Positions 52,685 to 62,153 of a stretch of DNA of 64,000 nt are shown here, one piece after another (position 1 is the first letter of the stretch; each line of letters begins with the position of its first letter). A program made the translations under genes and the position numbers. The stretch is from Cupriavidus sp. (lineage in GTDB: Bacteria; Pseudomonadota; Gammaproteobacteria; Burkholderiales; Burkholderiaceae). The stretch covers positions 62,001-126,000 of the forward strand of contig JAPSLC010000007.1 in NCBI GenBank assembly GCA_031181345.1. The letters run 5' to 3'. The notes under the pieces are model-generated. The model made no database searches and was not told the origin of the DNA. It worked only from the letters and a program-made list of their open reading frames with translations.

Positions 52685-54208
52685 GTGAGCCTGCCAACGT
52701 CCCCATCCATTCCCGCCCGCGCCAGCGAGCGCCCGCGCCCTGAAACGGCCGCCGCCGAACCTGCCGCGCGCTATCGCCCGTTATGGCAGGCCGTCGACGA
52801 TCTCGCCCAAGGTCGGACCAGCGCCGAGCACCTGCTCGATCGTTGCCACGCCGCCTGGGCCGAACGCAATCCGCTGCTGAACGCCATCGTGCTGGCCGAT
52901 TTCGATGCGGCGCGCGCGCAGGCGAGGGCCAGCGATGCGCGTCGCCGCGAGGGCAGGGCGCTGGGACCGCTCGATGGCGTGCCCTTCTCCATCAAGGAAT
53001 CGTTCGACGTGGCCGGCTGGCCGACCACCTGCGGCAACCCGGCGCTGCGCGAGCACGTCGCCCGCCGCGACGCCACAGTGGTGCAGCGGCTGCGCGAGGC
53101 CGGGGCGGTGCTGATCGGCAAGACCAATGTGCCGCTCGGCCTGCGCGACTGGCAAAGCTATAACGCGGTCTACGGCACCACGCGCAATCCGCACGACCCG
53201 TCGCGCACGCCGGGCGGATCGTCGGGAGGCAGCGCGGCGGCCGTCTGCGCCGGCATGAGCCTGTTCGACATCGGCTCGGACATCGGTTCGTCATTGCGCA
53301 ACCCTGCGCACTACTGCGGCGTGTTCTCGCACAAGAGCAGCCACGGCATCGTGCCGCTGAGCGGGCATGGCACCGGCGCGGCGTCGTTCGGCATCCAGGA
53401 CATCAACGTGGCGGGCCCGATCGCCCGCAGCGCACGCGATCTCGAACTGGTGCTGCAGGCCATCGCCGGTCCGGAGGGCGCCGAGGCGCTGGCCCATCGC
53501 CTGGCCTTGCCGCCATGCCGGCTCGATTCGCTGGCGCAATTCCGCGTGGCGGTGCTGCCCTCGCACCCGCAGGCCGAGGTGGACCGTGAGGTCAGCGACG
53601 GCATCGAAGGGCTGGGCCGCTGGCTCGAAGGGCAGGGCGCCAGCGTCGCCTGGAATCTGCGGCCGTCCTTCGACGCGCAAGAGCTATGGCGCGTCTACGT
53701 GCTGCTGCTGCGCGCGACCACCTCGGTCCATATGCCGGACGCCGCATTCGCTGACTCGATCGACCAGGCCGCGGCCGCATCCCCGGACGATGCACGCTAC
53801 GCCGTGCTCCAGCATGCCGGCGCGACGCTGCGCCATCGCGACTGGCTGCTGCTGCAGCACGCGCGCGAGCGTTTCGCGCAGGCCTGGCAACGCTTCTTCG
53901 GCGACTACGACGTGCTGCTGTGCCCGGCGGCGGCCACCACCGCCTTCGAACTGAACGAAGCCGGCGAGCCCTGGCAGCGCCATCTGAACGTCAATGGCAA
54001 GCCGCAGCCGATGACGACCCAGCTGTTCTGGGCCGGCCATTCCGGGCTGTGCGGGCTGCCGTCGACCGTCGCGCCGATCGGCCCCGGCAGCAGCGGCCTG
54101 CCGGTCGGCGTGCAGATCGTCGCCGGACGCTATCGCGACCTGACCTCGCTGCGCTTCGCCAGCCTGCTCGAGGCGGCGGGCTTTGCCTTCCGGCCTCCGC
54201 CGGGCTGA
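52685..54208 (+). CDS. Amidase signature family enzyme
   Basis: The 507-residue enzyme has the Ser-cisSer-Lys triad: K104 in PFSIKESFDV, S179 in TPGGSSGGSAAAV and S203 in SDIGSSLRNPA. It hydrolyses an amide to a carboxylate and amine or ammonia. The start is a GTG with AGGAG upstream. Length is usual. It is read with a carrier gene from a promoter bearing the shared 11-mer, so it likely opens an amide substrate for the HDO pathway. Confidence 0.92.
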   Translation: MSLPTSPSIPARASERPRPETAAAEPAARYRPLWQAVDDLAQGRTSAEHLLDRCHAAWAERNPLLNAIVLADFDAARAQARASDARRREGRALGPLDGVPFSIKESFDVAGWPTTCGNPALREHVARRDATVVQRLREAGAVLIGKTNVPLGLRDWQSYNAVYGTTRNPHDPSRTPGGSSGGSAAAVCAGMSLFDIGSDIGSSLRNPAHYCGVFSHKSSHGIVPLSGHGTGAASFGIQDINVAGPIARSARDLELVLQAIAGPEGAEALAHRLALPPCRLDSLAQFRVAVLPSHPQAEVDREVSDGIEGLGRWLEGQGASVAWNLRPSFDAQELWRVYVLLLRATTSVHMPDAAFADSIDQAAAASPDDARYAVLQHAGATLRHRDWLLLQHARERFAQAWQRFFGDYDVLLCPAAATTAFELNEAGEPWQRHLNVNGKPQPMTTQLFWAGHSGLCGLPSTVAPIGPGSSGLPVGVQIVAGRYRDLTSLRFASLLEAAGFAFRPPPG

Positions 54209-54306
54209 GCAAGCCGCCGGCAGACACCAGGCACGCACCCACACCGAATTCGCACGCCACGCGGCCGCCCACGCCGCCACGCTGCCCACACTGACAAGGA
54301 GCGATC

Positions 54307-55641
54307 ATGCTGGACTGGTTCAAAGAGTTATCTCGGATGGAGCGCAAGGGGTTCTACGGCGCCTTCCTTGGCCATGCGGTCGACGTCTTCGACTTCATGA
54401 TCTATTCCTTCCTGATCTCGACGCTGCTGACGCAGTGGCAGATGAGCAAATCGACCGCCGGCGCGATCGTCACGTGGACGCTGGTGTCGTCGCTGATCGG
54501 TGCGATCGGCGCCGGCATGCTGGCCGACCGCTATGGCCGCGTGCGCGTGCTGCGCTGGACCATCGTGGTGTTCACCGTGGCCTGCTTCCTGTGCGGGCTG
54601 GCGAACACGCCCGAGCAGTTGATGCTGTTCCGCATGATCCAGGGCATCGGCTTCGGCGGCGAATCGTCGCTGTGCATGGTGCTGGTCACCGAGATGATTC
54701 GCAATCCGGCGCACCGCGGCAAATACTCGGGCTTCACGGCCAGCAGCTATTCGTTCGGCTGGGGCGCCGCGGCGCTGGCCTATGGGCTGACCTTCAGCCT
54801 GTTCCCGGCCGAGACCGCCTGGCGCGTCTGCTTCTTCCTGGGCATCGTGCCGGCGCTGGTGGTGTTCTACCTGCGCCGCAACCTCGACGAGCCCGAGGTC
54901 TTCGTCAAGACGCGGGCCGAGCGCGCCGCCTCGCGGGGTTCGGCCTGGCAGGAGCTGAGCCGGCTGGTGCGGCGGCCGCTGCTGCGCAAGACCGTGCTGT
55001 GCAGCCTGCTGTCGGGCGGCATGCTCGGCGCCTACTACGCGATCGCGACCTGGCTGCCGACCTTCCTGAAGACCGAGCGCGGCCTGTCGGTGTTCGGCAC
55101 CAGCTCCTATCTGGCGGTGACGATCCTCGGCTCGCTGGTCGGCTACGTGGCCGGCGCCTACGCGACCGACCGCCTGGGGCGGCGGCCGACCTATGTGCTG
55201 TTCGCCGCCGGCGCGTTCGTCATGGCGATGATCTATATGGTGATCCCGGTCTCCAACCTGTCGATGCTGTTCCTCGGCTTCCCGCTGGGCGTGCTGATGC
55301 AGGGCGTGTTCTCCGGCATCGGCGCGACCATCTCCGAGTCGTATCCGAACGATATCCGCGCGACCGGCTACGGCGTCTCGTACAACCTCGGGCGGGTGAT
55401 CGGGTCCTTCTTCCCGCTGACGGTCGGCTGGCTCAGCTCGGGCCGGACCTCGCTGCCGCTGGCCATCGCGATCGTCGCCGGGGCCGGCTATGCGCTGGTC
55501 GTGTTTGCCGCGCTGATGCTTCCGGAGACTACCGGCATGGATCTGGACAAGGCCGGCGGCGACGAGGCCGATCGGGACGAGACGGCGCCCGGCAAGGTCG
55601 GTCTGGCGCCCGCACCGGGCGTGGGCGGCACGGTCGCGTAA
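54307..55641 (+). CDS. MFS carrier (MHS/AAHS-like)
   Basis: The 444-residue protein has 12 spans with VDVFDFMIYSFLIS in span 1, GMLADRYGRVRVL in loop 2-3 and MFRMIQGIGFGGESSLCMVLVTEM in span 4, features of metabolite:H+ symporters for organic acids. ACAAGGAGCG gives a strong start. It is the last gene of the amidase unit, 98 bases after the amidase stop, and probably imports the amide or the acid. Confidence 0.9.
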   Translation: MLDWFKELSRMERKGFYGAFLGHAVDVFDFMIYSFLISTLLTQWQMSKSTAGAIVTWTLVSSLIGAIGAGMLADRYGRVRVLRWTIVVFTVACFLCGLANTPEQLMLFRMIQGIGFGGESSLCMVLVTEMIRNPAHRGKYSGFTASSYSFGWGAAALAYGLTFSLFPAETAWRVCFFLGIVPALVVFYLRRNLDEPEVFVKTRAERAASRGSAWQELSRLVRRPLLRKTVLCSLLSGGMLGAYYAIATWLPTFLKTERGLSVFGTSSYLAVTILGSLVGYVAGAYATDRLGRRPTYVLFAAGAFVMAMIYMVIPVSNLSMLFLGFPLGVLMQGVFSGIGATISESYPNDIRATGYGVSYNLGRVIGSFFPLTVGWLSSGRTSLPLAIAIVAGAGYALVVFAALMLPETTGMDLDKAGGDEADRDETAPGKVGLAPAPGVGGTVA

Positions 55642-55860
55642 CCGGTCCGAACTGGTACCGATGGGGGGCAGGTCGGACGGGGCGGAGCGGCCCCGCCCGA
55701 TATCCAGATCGTCACGTCTTCGGGAACAACCTAGGGCTAACCCTGTCCATGCGATTGCATTCGGTTACAATGCCGCACTTGCGTCTTGTTACGCAGAGCA
55801 CTAACCGTCATATTTCTGGCGTCGTGCCCTTGCCTGCATACCGACGCCAACTTCCCCTTC

Positions 55861-56316
55861 ATGCGAGCCTTACTACCGTTTCTGATCGCGGCCTGCCTGT
55901 TCCTGCTCTCCTTCGGAGCGCAGGCCAGCACGCGTCTGGACTCGGCGGCGGGGCTCGGGCCCGGACAGATTCGCGTCGGCCCGCTGGTCTGCACCATGGC
56001 CGCGGTCGCCGCGGTCGCCGCGCGCGCAGTGTCCAGCGATGACGGCGGCAGCCGCATCGTCGCCCCCGGCGACGACGGCATCCATGCCGACGACGTCGTC
56101 GTAGAAACCGGCTCCCACCCGGGCTACTGCAATATCTGGTCGGCGGATCTGCTCGATCCGCCCGACGTGCTCGACGAGATCGAGGAATCCAGCGCGCTGT
56201 TCGCCCTGCCGGCGGCGCCGCTCGAATTGCCTTCCGGCGATGTCTCTCCCCCTCGCCACGGCCGCGCGCCGCCACTGCCTGCGGCGCTGTTCAAGCCCCC
56301 CATCCTCACTGCCTGA
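55861..56316 (+). CDS. Hypothetical exported protein ahead of an RND efflux operon
   Basis: The 151-residue protein begins MRALLPFLIAACLFLLSFGAQAST, a clear signal peptide, and is then acidic (DDGGSRIVAPGDDG, DLLDPPDVLDEIEESS) with few cysteines. Small acidic periplasmic proteins of the CzcI type often precede czcC-like genes; this one could bind metal, but I cannot assign a family. It lies 154 bases before the TolC-family gene in the same direction. Confidence 0.6.
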   Translation: MRALLPFLIAACLFLLSFGAQASTRLDSAAGLGPGQIRVGPLVCTMAAVAAVAARAVSSDDGGSRIVAPGDDGIHADDVVVETGSHPGYCNIWSADLLDPPDVLDEIEESSALFALPAAPLELPSGDVSPPRHGRAPPLPAALFKPPILTA

Positions 56317-56470
56317 TTGCTGACGCGCCGGTCCGGTCCTTTGTCGGACCGGCCGCGCCTCCTATCTGCGTGTCTTGCTCGCGGCGTTCGCTGCCGTGGG
56401 CCGTGTGCTTGTCGCGGTAACGCCGTCCGCGCGAAGCCGGCATGCAGTGGTCCGGCTTTTTCTCGTTGCC

Positions 56471-57772
56471 ATGAAGATCTCTACGCTTACCCTGATAGCG
56501 TCGCTTTCGCTTGGGGTGTCGTCGGCCTTTGCCGCCGATGCCTTCTCGCTGGAGCAACTGCTCTCCCTGTCCCAGAACTCGAACAAGGGCGTGGTCGCCG
56601 CGCATGCCGGCGTGGACGCCGCCAGCGCCGCCGTCACCAGCGCGGGCGCCTATCCGAATCCCCAGGTCGAAATGATGTACGGCCGCCTGCGCGGCCGGCA
56701 GGCCGGCGTGGCCGAGGGCAACACGCCCAGCTTCTCCATCACGCAGCGCCTGGACTACCCCCAGCAGCGCAGCCTGCGCCGCTCGATCGCCGAGCGCAAT
56801 CTCGACGCGACCGAGGCGGGTCTGCAGGCTTTCTACGCCGACCTCGCCGGCCGGGTCAAAACCGGCTACTTCGGCGTGCTGCGCCGCGAGAGCGAACTGG
56901 CGGCGGCGCGCGAAGACCTGGCGATGATGAAGCAGGTCCATTCGCGTGCCCGTCTGCGCGTCGAGGTCGGCGAGGCACCGCGTTATGAGCTGATCCGTGC
57001 CGAGACCGAACTGCTGGCCGCGCAGAAGTCGCTGCAGAGCGCCGAATACCGTGTCGATCAGGCCAAGGCCGCGCTGCGCCAGCAGGTCGGCGGCGCGCTG
57101 CCGCCAAAGTTCGCGCTCGCCGGCAGCCTCGGCCAGCTTCCCAGCGTGCCGGACCTGGCCGTGATGCGGGAGCGGCTGGGCACGGCCAATGCCGAACTGG
57201 TCCAGCGCCGCATGGAGCTCGAGCGCTCCAATCTCGCGGTGGACTACCAGCGCTCGCTGCGCTTGCCGGAACTGGCCGTGCGCGCCAGCACCACGCGCGA
57301 GCCCGACAACAGCGTCTCGCAGGTCGGCCTGGTGCTGACCATTCCGCTGTGGGACCGCCGCAAGGGCCCGGTGGGCGAGGCGGTCGCGCAGGCCACGCAG
57401 GCGCGCAACGCCTACGAGATGCGCGAGTTCGAACTGGGCCAGGAGCTCGAATCGGCGTACCGCCAGCTCGAAATCACGCAGGCCCAGGTCACCGCGCTCG
57501 AATCCGGCATCGTGCGCGAAGCCGAGAGCGCGCTGCAAATCGCGCAGGCCGCCTACCGCTACGGCGAGCGCGGCATCCTCGAAGTCATCGATGCCCAGCG
57601 CACGCTGCGCAACGCGCGCAACGAACTGATCGCCGCGCAATACGACCAGCAGATGGCCGTGATCCAGATCGAACGCCTGCTGTCGTTGGCGCCCGGCATG
57701 TCCACGCCCGGTGTGAACCCCGACGTGACCCCGACCGCCGCGACCTTCTCCACCGAATCGAAACAAGACTGA
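56471..57772 (+). CDS. CzcC/CusC-type outer-membrane efflux protein
   Basis: The 433-residue TolC-family protein has a signal peptide (MKISTLTLIASLSLGVSSAFA) and the two long coiled-coil hairpins, AHAGVDAASAAVTSAGAYPNPQVEMMYGR and AQAAYRYGERGILEVIDAQRTLRNARNEL, the latter being the usual conserved end block. It forms the outer-membrane channel of the RND complex. Its stop is two bases before the next ATG. Confidence 0.9.
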   Translation: MKISTLTLIASLSLGVSSAFAADAFSLEQLLSLSQNSNKGVVAAHAGVDAASAAVTSAGAYPNPQVEMMYGRLRGRQAGVAEGNTPSFSITQRLDYPQQRSLRRSIAERNLDATEAGLQAFYADLAGRVKTGYFGVLRRESELAAAREDLAMMKQVHSRARLRVEVGEAPRYELIRAETELLAAQKSLQSAEYRVDQAKAALRQQVGGALPPKFALAGSLGQLPSVPDLAVMRERLGTANAELVQRRMELERSNLAVDYQRSLRLPELAVRASTTREPDNSVSQVGLVLTIPLWDRRKGPVGEAVAQATQARNAYEMREFELGQELESAYRQLEITQAQVTALESGIVREAESALQIAQAAYRYGERGILEVIDAQRTLRNARNELIAAQYDQQMAVIQIERLLSLAPGMSTPGVNPDVTPTAATFSTESKQD

Positions 57773-57774
57773 CC

Positions 57775-58935
57775 ATGCGCCCCTTTTCCTTCCGTACCCT
57801 GGCGGTGGCCGCCGCCATGATGTTGACGCTCGCGGCCTGTTCCGAGGAGCCGCCGCCCGCAGCCGAGGCGCCCAAGCTGCCGCCCGGGGTCGTCAAGCCC
57901 GAGCCGTCGCTGCAGCAGCAGCTGAAGGTCGCACCGGTGACCGCCAGCCCGTTCAGCGAGATGCTGCACGTGGCCGGCCGCATCGATTTCGACGAGCAGC
58001 GCGTGGCGCGCATCGGCGCGTCGGTGACCGGACGCGTGACCGATCTCTATGCGATGCCCGGCCAGGAAGTGAAGGCCGGTCAGGTGCTGGCGCGCCTGCA
58101 CAGCAGCGAGCTCGGTGCCGCGCAGATGTCGTATCTGAAGGCCCTGGCGCAGACGCAACTGCAGGCGCAGAACGCCGAGCGCGCGCGCCAGCTGTTTGCC
58201 GCCGACGTGATCGGCCGCGGCGAGCTGCAGCGCCGCGAGAGCGAATATGCGATCGCCAACGCCGAGATGCATGCCTATCGTGACCAGCTGCGCGTGCTCG
58301 GCATGTCGAAGGCGGCGATCGCCGAGCTGTCCAAGGGCGGCAGCATCAACTCGTATTCGCCGGTGTATTCGAGCATCAGCGGCACCGTGGTCGAGCGCAA
58401 GGTCGCGCAAGGGCAGGTGGTGCAGCCCGCCGACTCGCTGTACACGGTGGCCGACCTGTCGCGCGTCTGGGTCGTGGCCGAGGTGCCCGAGCAGCAGGCC
58501 GCGCTGGTGGCCGAGGGGCAGACCGTCGAGATCGACGTGCCGTCGCTGGCCGCCGGCACGGGCCGCAGCCGGATCGCCGGCAAGCTGATCTATGTGGGCC
58601 GCACGGTCAATCCTGAATCGCGCACGGTGCTGGTCCGCACCGAGCTCGAGAACCGCGAGGGACGCCTGAAGCCGGCGATGCTGGCCAGCATGGTGATCGC
58701 CAGCCGGCCCACCGAGCGGCTGGTGGTACCGGGATCCGCCGTGGTGCGCGATGGCAACGAAGAACAGGTCTACGTCGAGCAGGGCGAGGGCCTGTATCGC
58801 GCCGTTCCGGTCAAGCTCGGTGCAGAGAGCGACGGCATGCGCGTGGTGCAGAGCGGCGTCAAGGCTGGCGACCGCATCGTGGTCAATGGCGCCTTCCATC
58901 TGGATAACGAGCGCAAGCGCCTCGAGCAAGGATAA
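57775..58935 (+). CDS. RND periplasmic adaptor (CzcB-like membrane fusion protein)
   Basis: The 386-residue protein starts with a lipoprotein-like signal (MLTLAACSEE), so it is probably anchored by lipid at C22. It then has the biotinyl/lipoyl half-motifs (RVTDLYAMPGQEVKAGQVLARLHSSELG and SYSPVYSSISGTVVERKVAQGQVV), a hairpin between, and a beta-barrel with VWVVAEVPEQQA. This links the inner-membrane pump to the outer-membrane channel. The stop is five bases before the RND start. Confidence 0.9.
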   Translation: MRPFSFRTLAVAAAMMLTLAACSEEPPPAAEAPKLPPGVVKPEPSLQQQLKVAPVTASPFSEMLHVAGRIDFDEQRVARIGASVTGRVTDLYAMPGQEVKAGQVLARLHSSELGAAQMSYLKALAQTQLQAQNAERARQLFAADVIGRGELQRRESEYAIANAEMHAYRDQLRVLGMSKAAIAELSKGGSINSYSPVYSSISGTVVERKVAQGQVVQPADSLYTVADLSRVWVVAEVPEQQAALVAEGQTVEIDVPSLAAGTGRSRIAGKLIYVGRTVNPESRTVLVRTELENREGRLKPAMLASMVIASRPTERLVVPGSAVVRDGNEEQVYVEQGEGLYRAVPVKLGAESDGMRVVQSGVKAGDRIVVNGAFHLDNERKRLEQG

Positions 58936-58940
58936 TCGCC

Positions 58941-61900
58941 ATGATTCAATCCTTGGTCCAAGCTGCAATCAAGCAGCGGCTCGTGGTCTGCGTGATCGCG
59001 GTCGTGCTGTTCTTCTTCGGGTTGCGCGCCGCCAGCAAGCTGTCGGTCGACGCCTTCCCCGATGTCACCAACGTCCAGGTGCAGATCGCCACCGAAGCGG
59101 CGGGCCGCTCGCCGGAGGAAGTCGAGCGTTTCGTCACGGTGCCGATCGAGATCGCGATGACCGGCCTGCCCGGGCTGGTCGAGATGCGCTCGCTGAACAA
59201 GGCGGGCCTGTCGCTGATCACGCTGGTGTTTACCGATGCCACCGACGTCTATTTCGCGCGCCAGCTCGTGATGGAGCGGCTGATCGAGGTCGGCGGGCGT
59301 ATGCCGGAAGGCGTTTCGCCCGTGCTGGGCCCGGTCTCCACCGGTCTGGGCGAGGTCTACCAGTACACGCTGGACCGCGCCGACGACGGCGACCGCGAGC
59401 TGACGCAGGAAGAGCTGTCCGAACGCCGGATCGTGCAGGACTGGGTCGTGCGTCCGCTGCTGCGCTCGATTCCGGGCGTGGCCGAGATCAATTCCCAGGG
59501 CGGCTACGTCAAGCAGTACCAGGCGCTGATCAACCCGGACCGCATGCGCCACTACGGCATCTCGGTGCAGCAGGTCTATCAGGCGCTGGCCAACAACAAC
59601 GCCAACTCCGGCGGCGGCGTGCTGCCGCACTATGCCGAGCAGTACCTGATCCGCGGCGTGGGTCTTGCAAGGGGCGTCGAGGACCTGCAGAGCATCGTGC
59701 TCAAGGAGGTCAACGGCACGCCGGTCTATCTGCGCGACGTTGCCGAGGTCACCATCGGCCATGAGGTCCGGCAGGGTGCGCTGATCAAGAACGGCCAGAC
59801 CGAGGCGGTCGGCGGCATTGTGATGATGATGCGCGGCGGCAACGCCAAGGAAGTCGTCAGCCGCGTCAAGCAGCGCGTCGCCGAGATCAACGAGCGCGGC
59901 ATGCTGCCCGGCAAGCTGCAGATCGTGCCGTACTACGACCGCAGCGAACTGGTCGATGCCGCGTTGTGGACCGTGACCAAGGTGCTGCTCGAAGGCGTGG
60001 TGCTGGTGGTGATCGTGCTGTTCCTGTTCCTGGGGGACCTGCGCTCGTCCGTCATCGTGCTGGCCACGCTCGTGCTGACGCCGCTGCTGACGTTCATGGT
60101 GATGAACCAGGTCGGCCTGTCGGCCAACCTGATGTCGCTGGGCGGTCTGGCGATCGCCATCGGCCTGATGGTCGACGGCTCCGTGGTAGTGGTCGAGAAC
60201 GCGTTCGAGCGATTGGGACGCAAGGATGAACTGAGCCTGTCGAAGACCGAGGTGCTGGTCAAGGCGGTGCAGGAAGTGGCGACGCCGGTGATCGTCGGCG
60301 TCGGCATCATCATCCTGGTGTTCCTGCCGCTGATGACGCTGAGCGGCACCGAGGGCAAGATGTTCGCGCCGCTGGCCTTCACCATCGCGATCGCGCTGGC
60401 GATCTCGCTGGTGCTGTCGCTGACGCTGTCGCCGGTGCTGTCGTCCTACATCCTGAAGGGCGGTGCGGAGCACGATACCCGCGTGATCGCCTTCCTCAAG
60501 CGCCACTATCTGCGGATGCTGAAGGTGGCGATGGCAAACAGCCGCAAGACCGTGGTGGCTGCCGTCGTCGCGTTCTTCGGCACGCTGGCGATCGTGCCGC
60601 TGCTTGGTTCGTCGTTCATGCCCGAGATGAAGGAAGGCTCGATCGTTCCCGCGATCGACCGCGTGCCCAACATCTCGCTGGAGGAATCGATCAAGCTGGA
60701 GAAGGAGGCCAACAAGCTGGTGCTCAGCGTACCGGGCGTCAAGTCGGTGGTCTCCGGCGTCGGCCGCGGCGAAAGCCCGGCGGACCCGCAGAGCCAGAAC
60801 GAGTCGACCCCGATTGCCAGCCTGAAAGACCGCGACGAGTGGCCCGACGGCTGGACGCAGGACGACATCGCCGAGCAGATCCGCCAGAAGCTGCGCGCCA
60901 TCCCGGGCGTGCAGATCGTGATGGCGCAGCCGATCTCCGACCGGATCGACGAGATGGTCAGCGGCGTGCGTTCGGATATCGCGGTCAAGATCTTCGGCGA
61001 CGACCTGGGCAAGCTGCGCGAGCTGGCCGGCGAGGTCGCGCGCGTGGCCGGCGGCATCCAGGGCTCGCAGGACATCCGCATCGAGCGCATCACCGGTCAG
61101 CAGTACCTGTCGATCGACATCGACCGCCAGGCGATCGCGCGCTACGGGCTCAATGTCTCGGACATCCACGACATCATCGAGATCTCGATTGGCGGCAAGC
61201 GCGCCACCGACATCTTCGAAGGCGAGCGCCGCTTCAGCGCCGCGGTCCGTCTGCCGGAGCGCTTCCGCCACGATGTCCAGTCGATCCGCCAGCTGCTGGT
61301 GACCACGCCCGACGGCATCCAGGTGCCGCTGCAAAGCGTGGCCAAGATCGAGGTCAGCGACGGCCCGGCGCAGATCAGCCGGGAAATGGCCAAGCGCCGC
61401 GTGGTAGTGATGATCAACGTCAAGGACCGCGACCTCGGCGGCTTCGTCGCCGAGCTGCAGCAGGCGGCCGACAGCAAGGTCAAGCTGCCCGAAGGCTACT
61501 ACTTCGAGTGGGGCGGCCAGTTCCAGAACATGGAACGCGCCATGGGCCACCTGAAGATCATCGTGCCGATCACGATCGCCGCGATCTTCTTCCTGTTGTT
61601 CCTGCTGTTCAACTCGCTGCGCTTCGCCACGCTGATCATCACGGTGCTGCCGTTCGCGTCGATCGGCGGCATCATTGGCCTGTTCATCACGGGCGAATAC
61701 CTGTCGGTGCCGGCGTCGGTGGGCTTTATCGCGCTATGGGGTATCGCGGTGCTGAACGGCGTGGTGCTGGTGTCCTACATCCGCAACCTGCGCAACAACG
61801 GCATGGACCTCGACGAGGCGGTGATCCACGGCGCCACCATGCGGTTCCGGCCGGTGATGATGACGGCCACCATCGCGCTGCTGGGCCTGGTGCCGTTCCT

Positions 61901-62060
61901 GTTCTCGACGGGACCGGGATCCGAGGTGCAGCGCCCGCTGGCGGTGGTGGTGATCGGCGGCCTGATCACGTCGACGCTGCTGACGCTGGTGATGGTGCCG
62001 ACGCTGTATCGCTGGTTCGACGACCGCAAGCCGAATCCGGCGACCGACGAGCCGGTGTAA
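58941..62060 (+). CDS. Heavy-metal efflux RND pump (CzcA/CusA family)
   Basis: The 1039-residue pump has the HME-RND outline: 12 spans, two large periplasmic loops and two internal repeats. TEAAGRSPEEVERFVTVPIE near the start and the span-4 signature AIAIGLMVDGSVVVVENAFERL are of the heavy-metal class; the motif is closer to divalent-cation or unassigned HME groups than to the CusA type (MVDAA). It exports metal cations from periplasm or cytosol. A terminator follows. No sensor or regulator gene is seen nearby. Confidence 0.92.
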   Translation: MIQSLVQAAIKQRLVVCVIAVVLFFFGLRAASKLSVDAFPDVTNVQVQIATEAAGRSPEEVERFVTVPIEIAMTGLPGLVEMRSLNKAGLSLITLVFTDATDVYFARQLVMERLIEVGGRMPEGVSPVLGPVSTGLGEVYQYTLDRADDGDRELTQEELSERRIVQDWVVRPLLRSIPGVAEINSQGGYVKQYQALINPDRMRHYGISVQQVYQALANNNANSGGGVLPHYAEQYLIRGVGLARGVEDLQSIVLKEVNGTPVYLRDVAEVTIGHEVRQGALIKNGQTEAVGGIVMMMRGGNAKEVVSRVKQRVAEINERGMLPGKLQIVPYYDRSELVDAALWTVTKVLLEGVVLVVIVLFLFLGDLRSSVIVLATLVLTPLLTFMVMNQVGLSANLMSLGGLAIAIGLMVDGSVVVVENAFERLGRKDELSLSKTEVLVKAVQEVATPVIVGVGIIILVFLPLMTLSGTEGKMFAPLAFTIAIALAISLVLSLTLSPVLSSYILKGGAEHDTRVIAFLKRHYLRMLKVAMANSRKTVVAAVVAFFGTLAIVPLLGSSFMPEMKEGSIVPAIDRVPNISLEESIKLEKEANKLVLSVPGVKSVVSGVGRGESPADPQSQNESTPIASLKDRDEWPDGWTQDDIAEQIRQKLRAIPGVQIVMAQPISDRIDEMVSGVRSDIAVKIFGDDLGKLRELAGEVARVAGGIQGSQDIRIERITGQQYLSIDIDRQAIARYGLNVSDIHDIIEISIGGKRATDIFEGERRFSAAVRLPERFRHDVQSIRQLLVTTPDGIQVPLQSVAKIEVSDGPAQISREMAKRRVVVMINVKDRDLGGFVAELQQAADSKVKLPEGYYFEWGGQFQNMERAMGHLKIIVPITIAAIFFLLFLLFNSLRFATLIITVLPFASIGGIIGLFITGEYLSVPASVGFIALWGIAVLNGVVLVSYIRNLRNNGMDLDEAVIHGATMRFRPVMMTATIALLGLVPFLFSTGPGSEVQRPLAVVVIGGLITSTLLTLVMVPTLYRWFDDRKPNPATDEPV

Positions 62061-62107
62061 CCAAAGGCCGGGCGCCGGCGCCGTGCCGGCGCCATGGTGG
62101 TGCGTTG

Positions 62108-62137
62108 GGGTCCCCGCGAAGGCGGGGGCCCTTTTTT
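62108..62137 (+). terminator. Rho-independent terminator after the RND operon
   Basis: GGGTCCCCGC-GAAG-GCGGGGGCCC is a 10-base stem followed by TTTTTT. The palindrome is a third copy of the REP-like element at 46918-46996. Confidence 0.85.
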
Positions 62138-62153
62138 ATTGCCGAGCGTTCAG

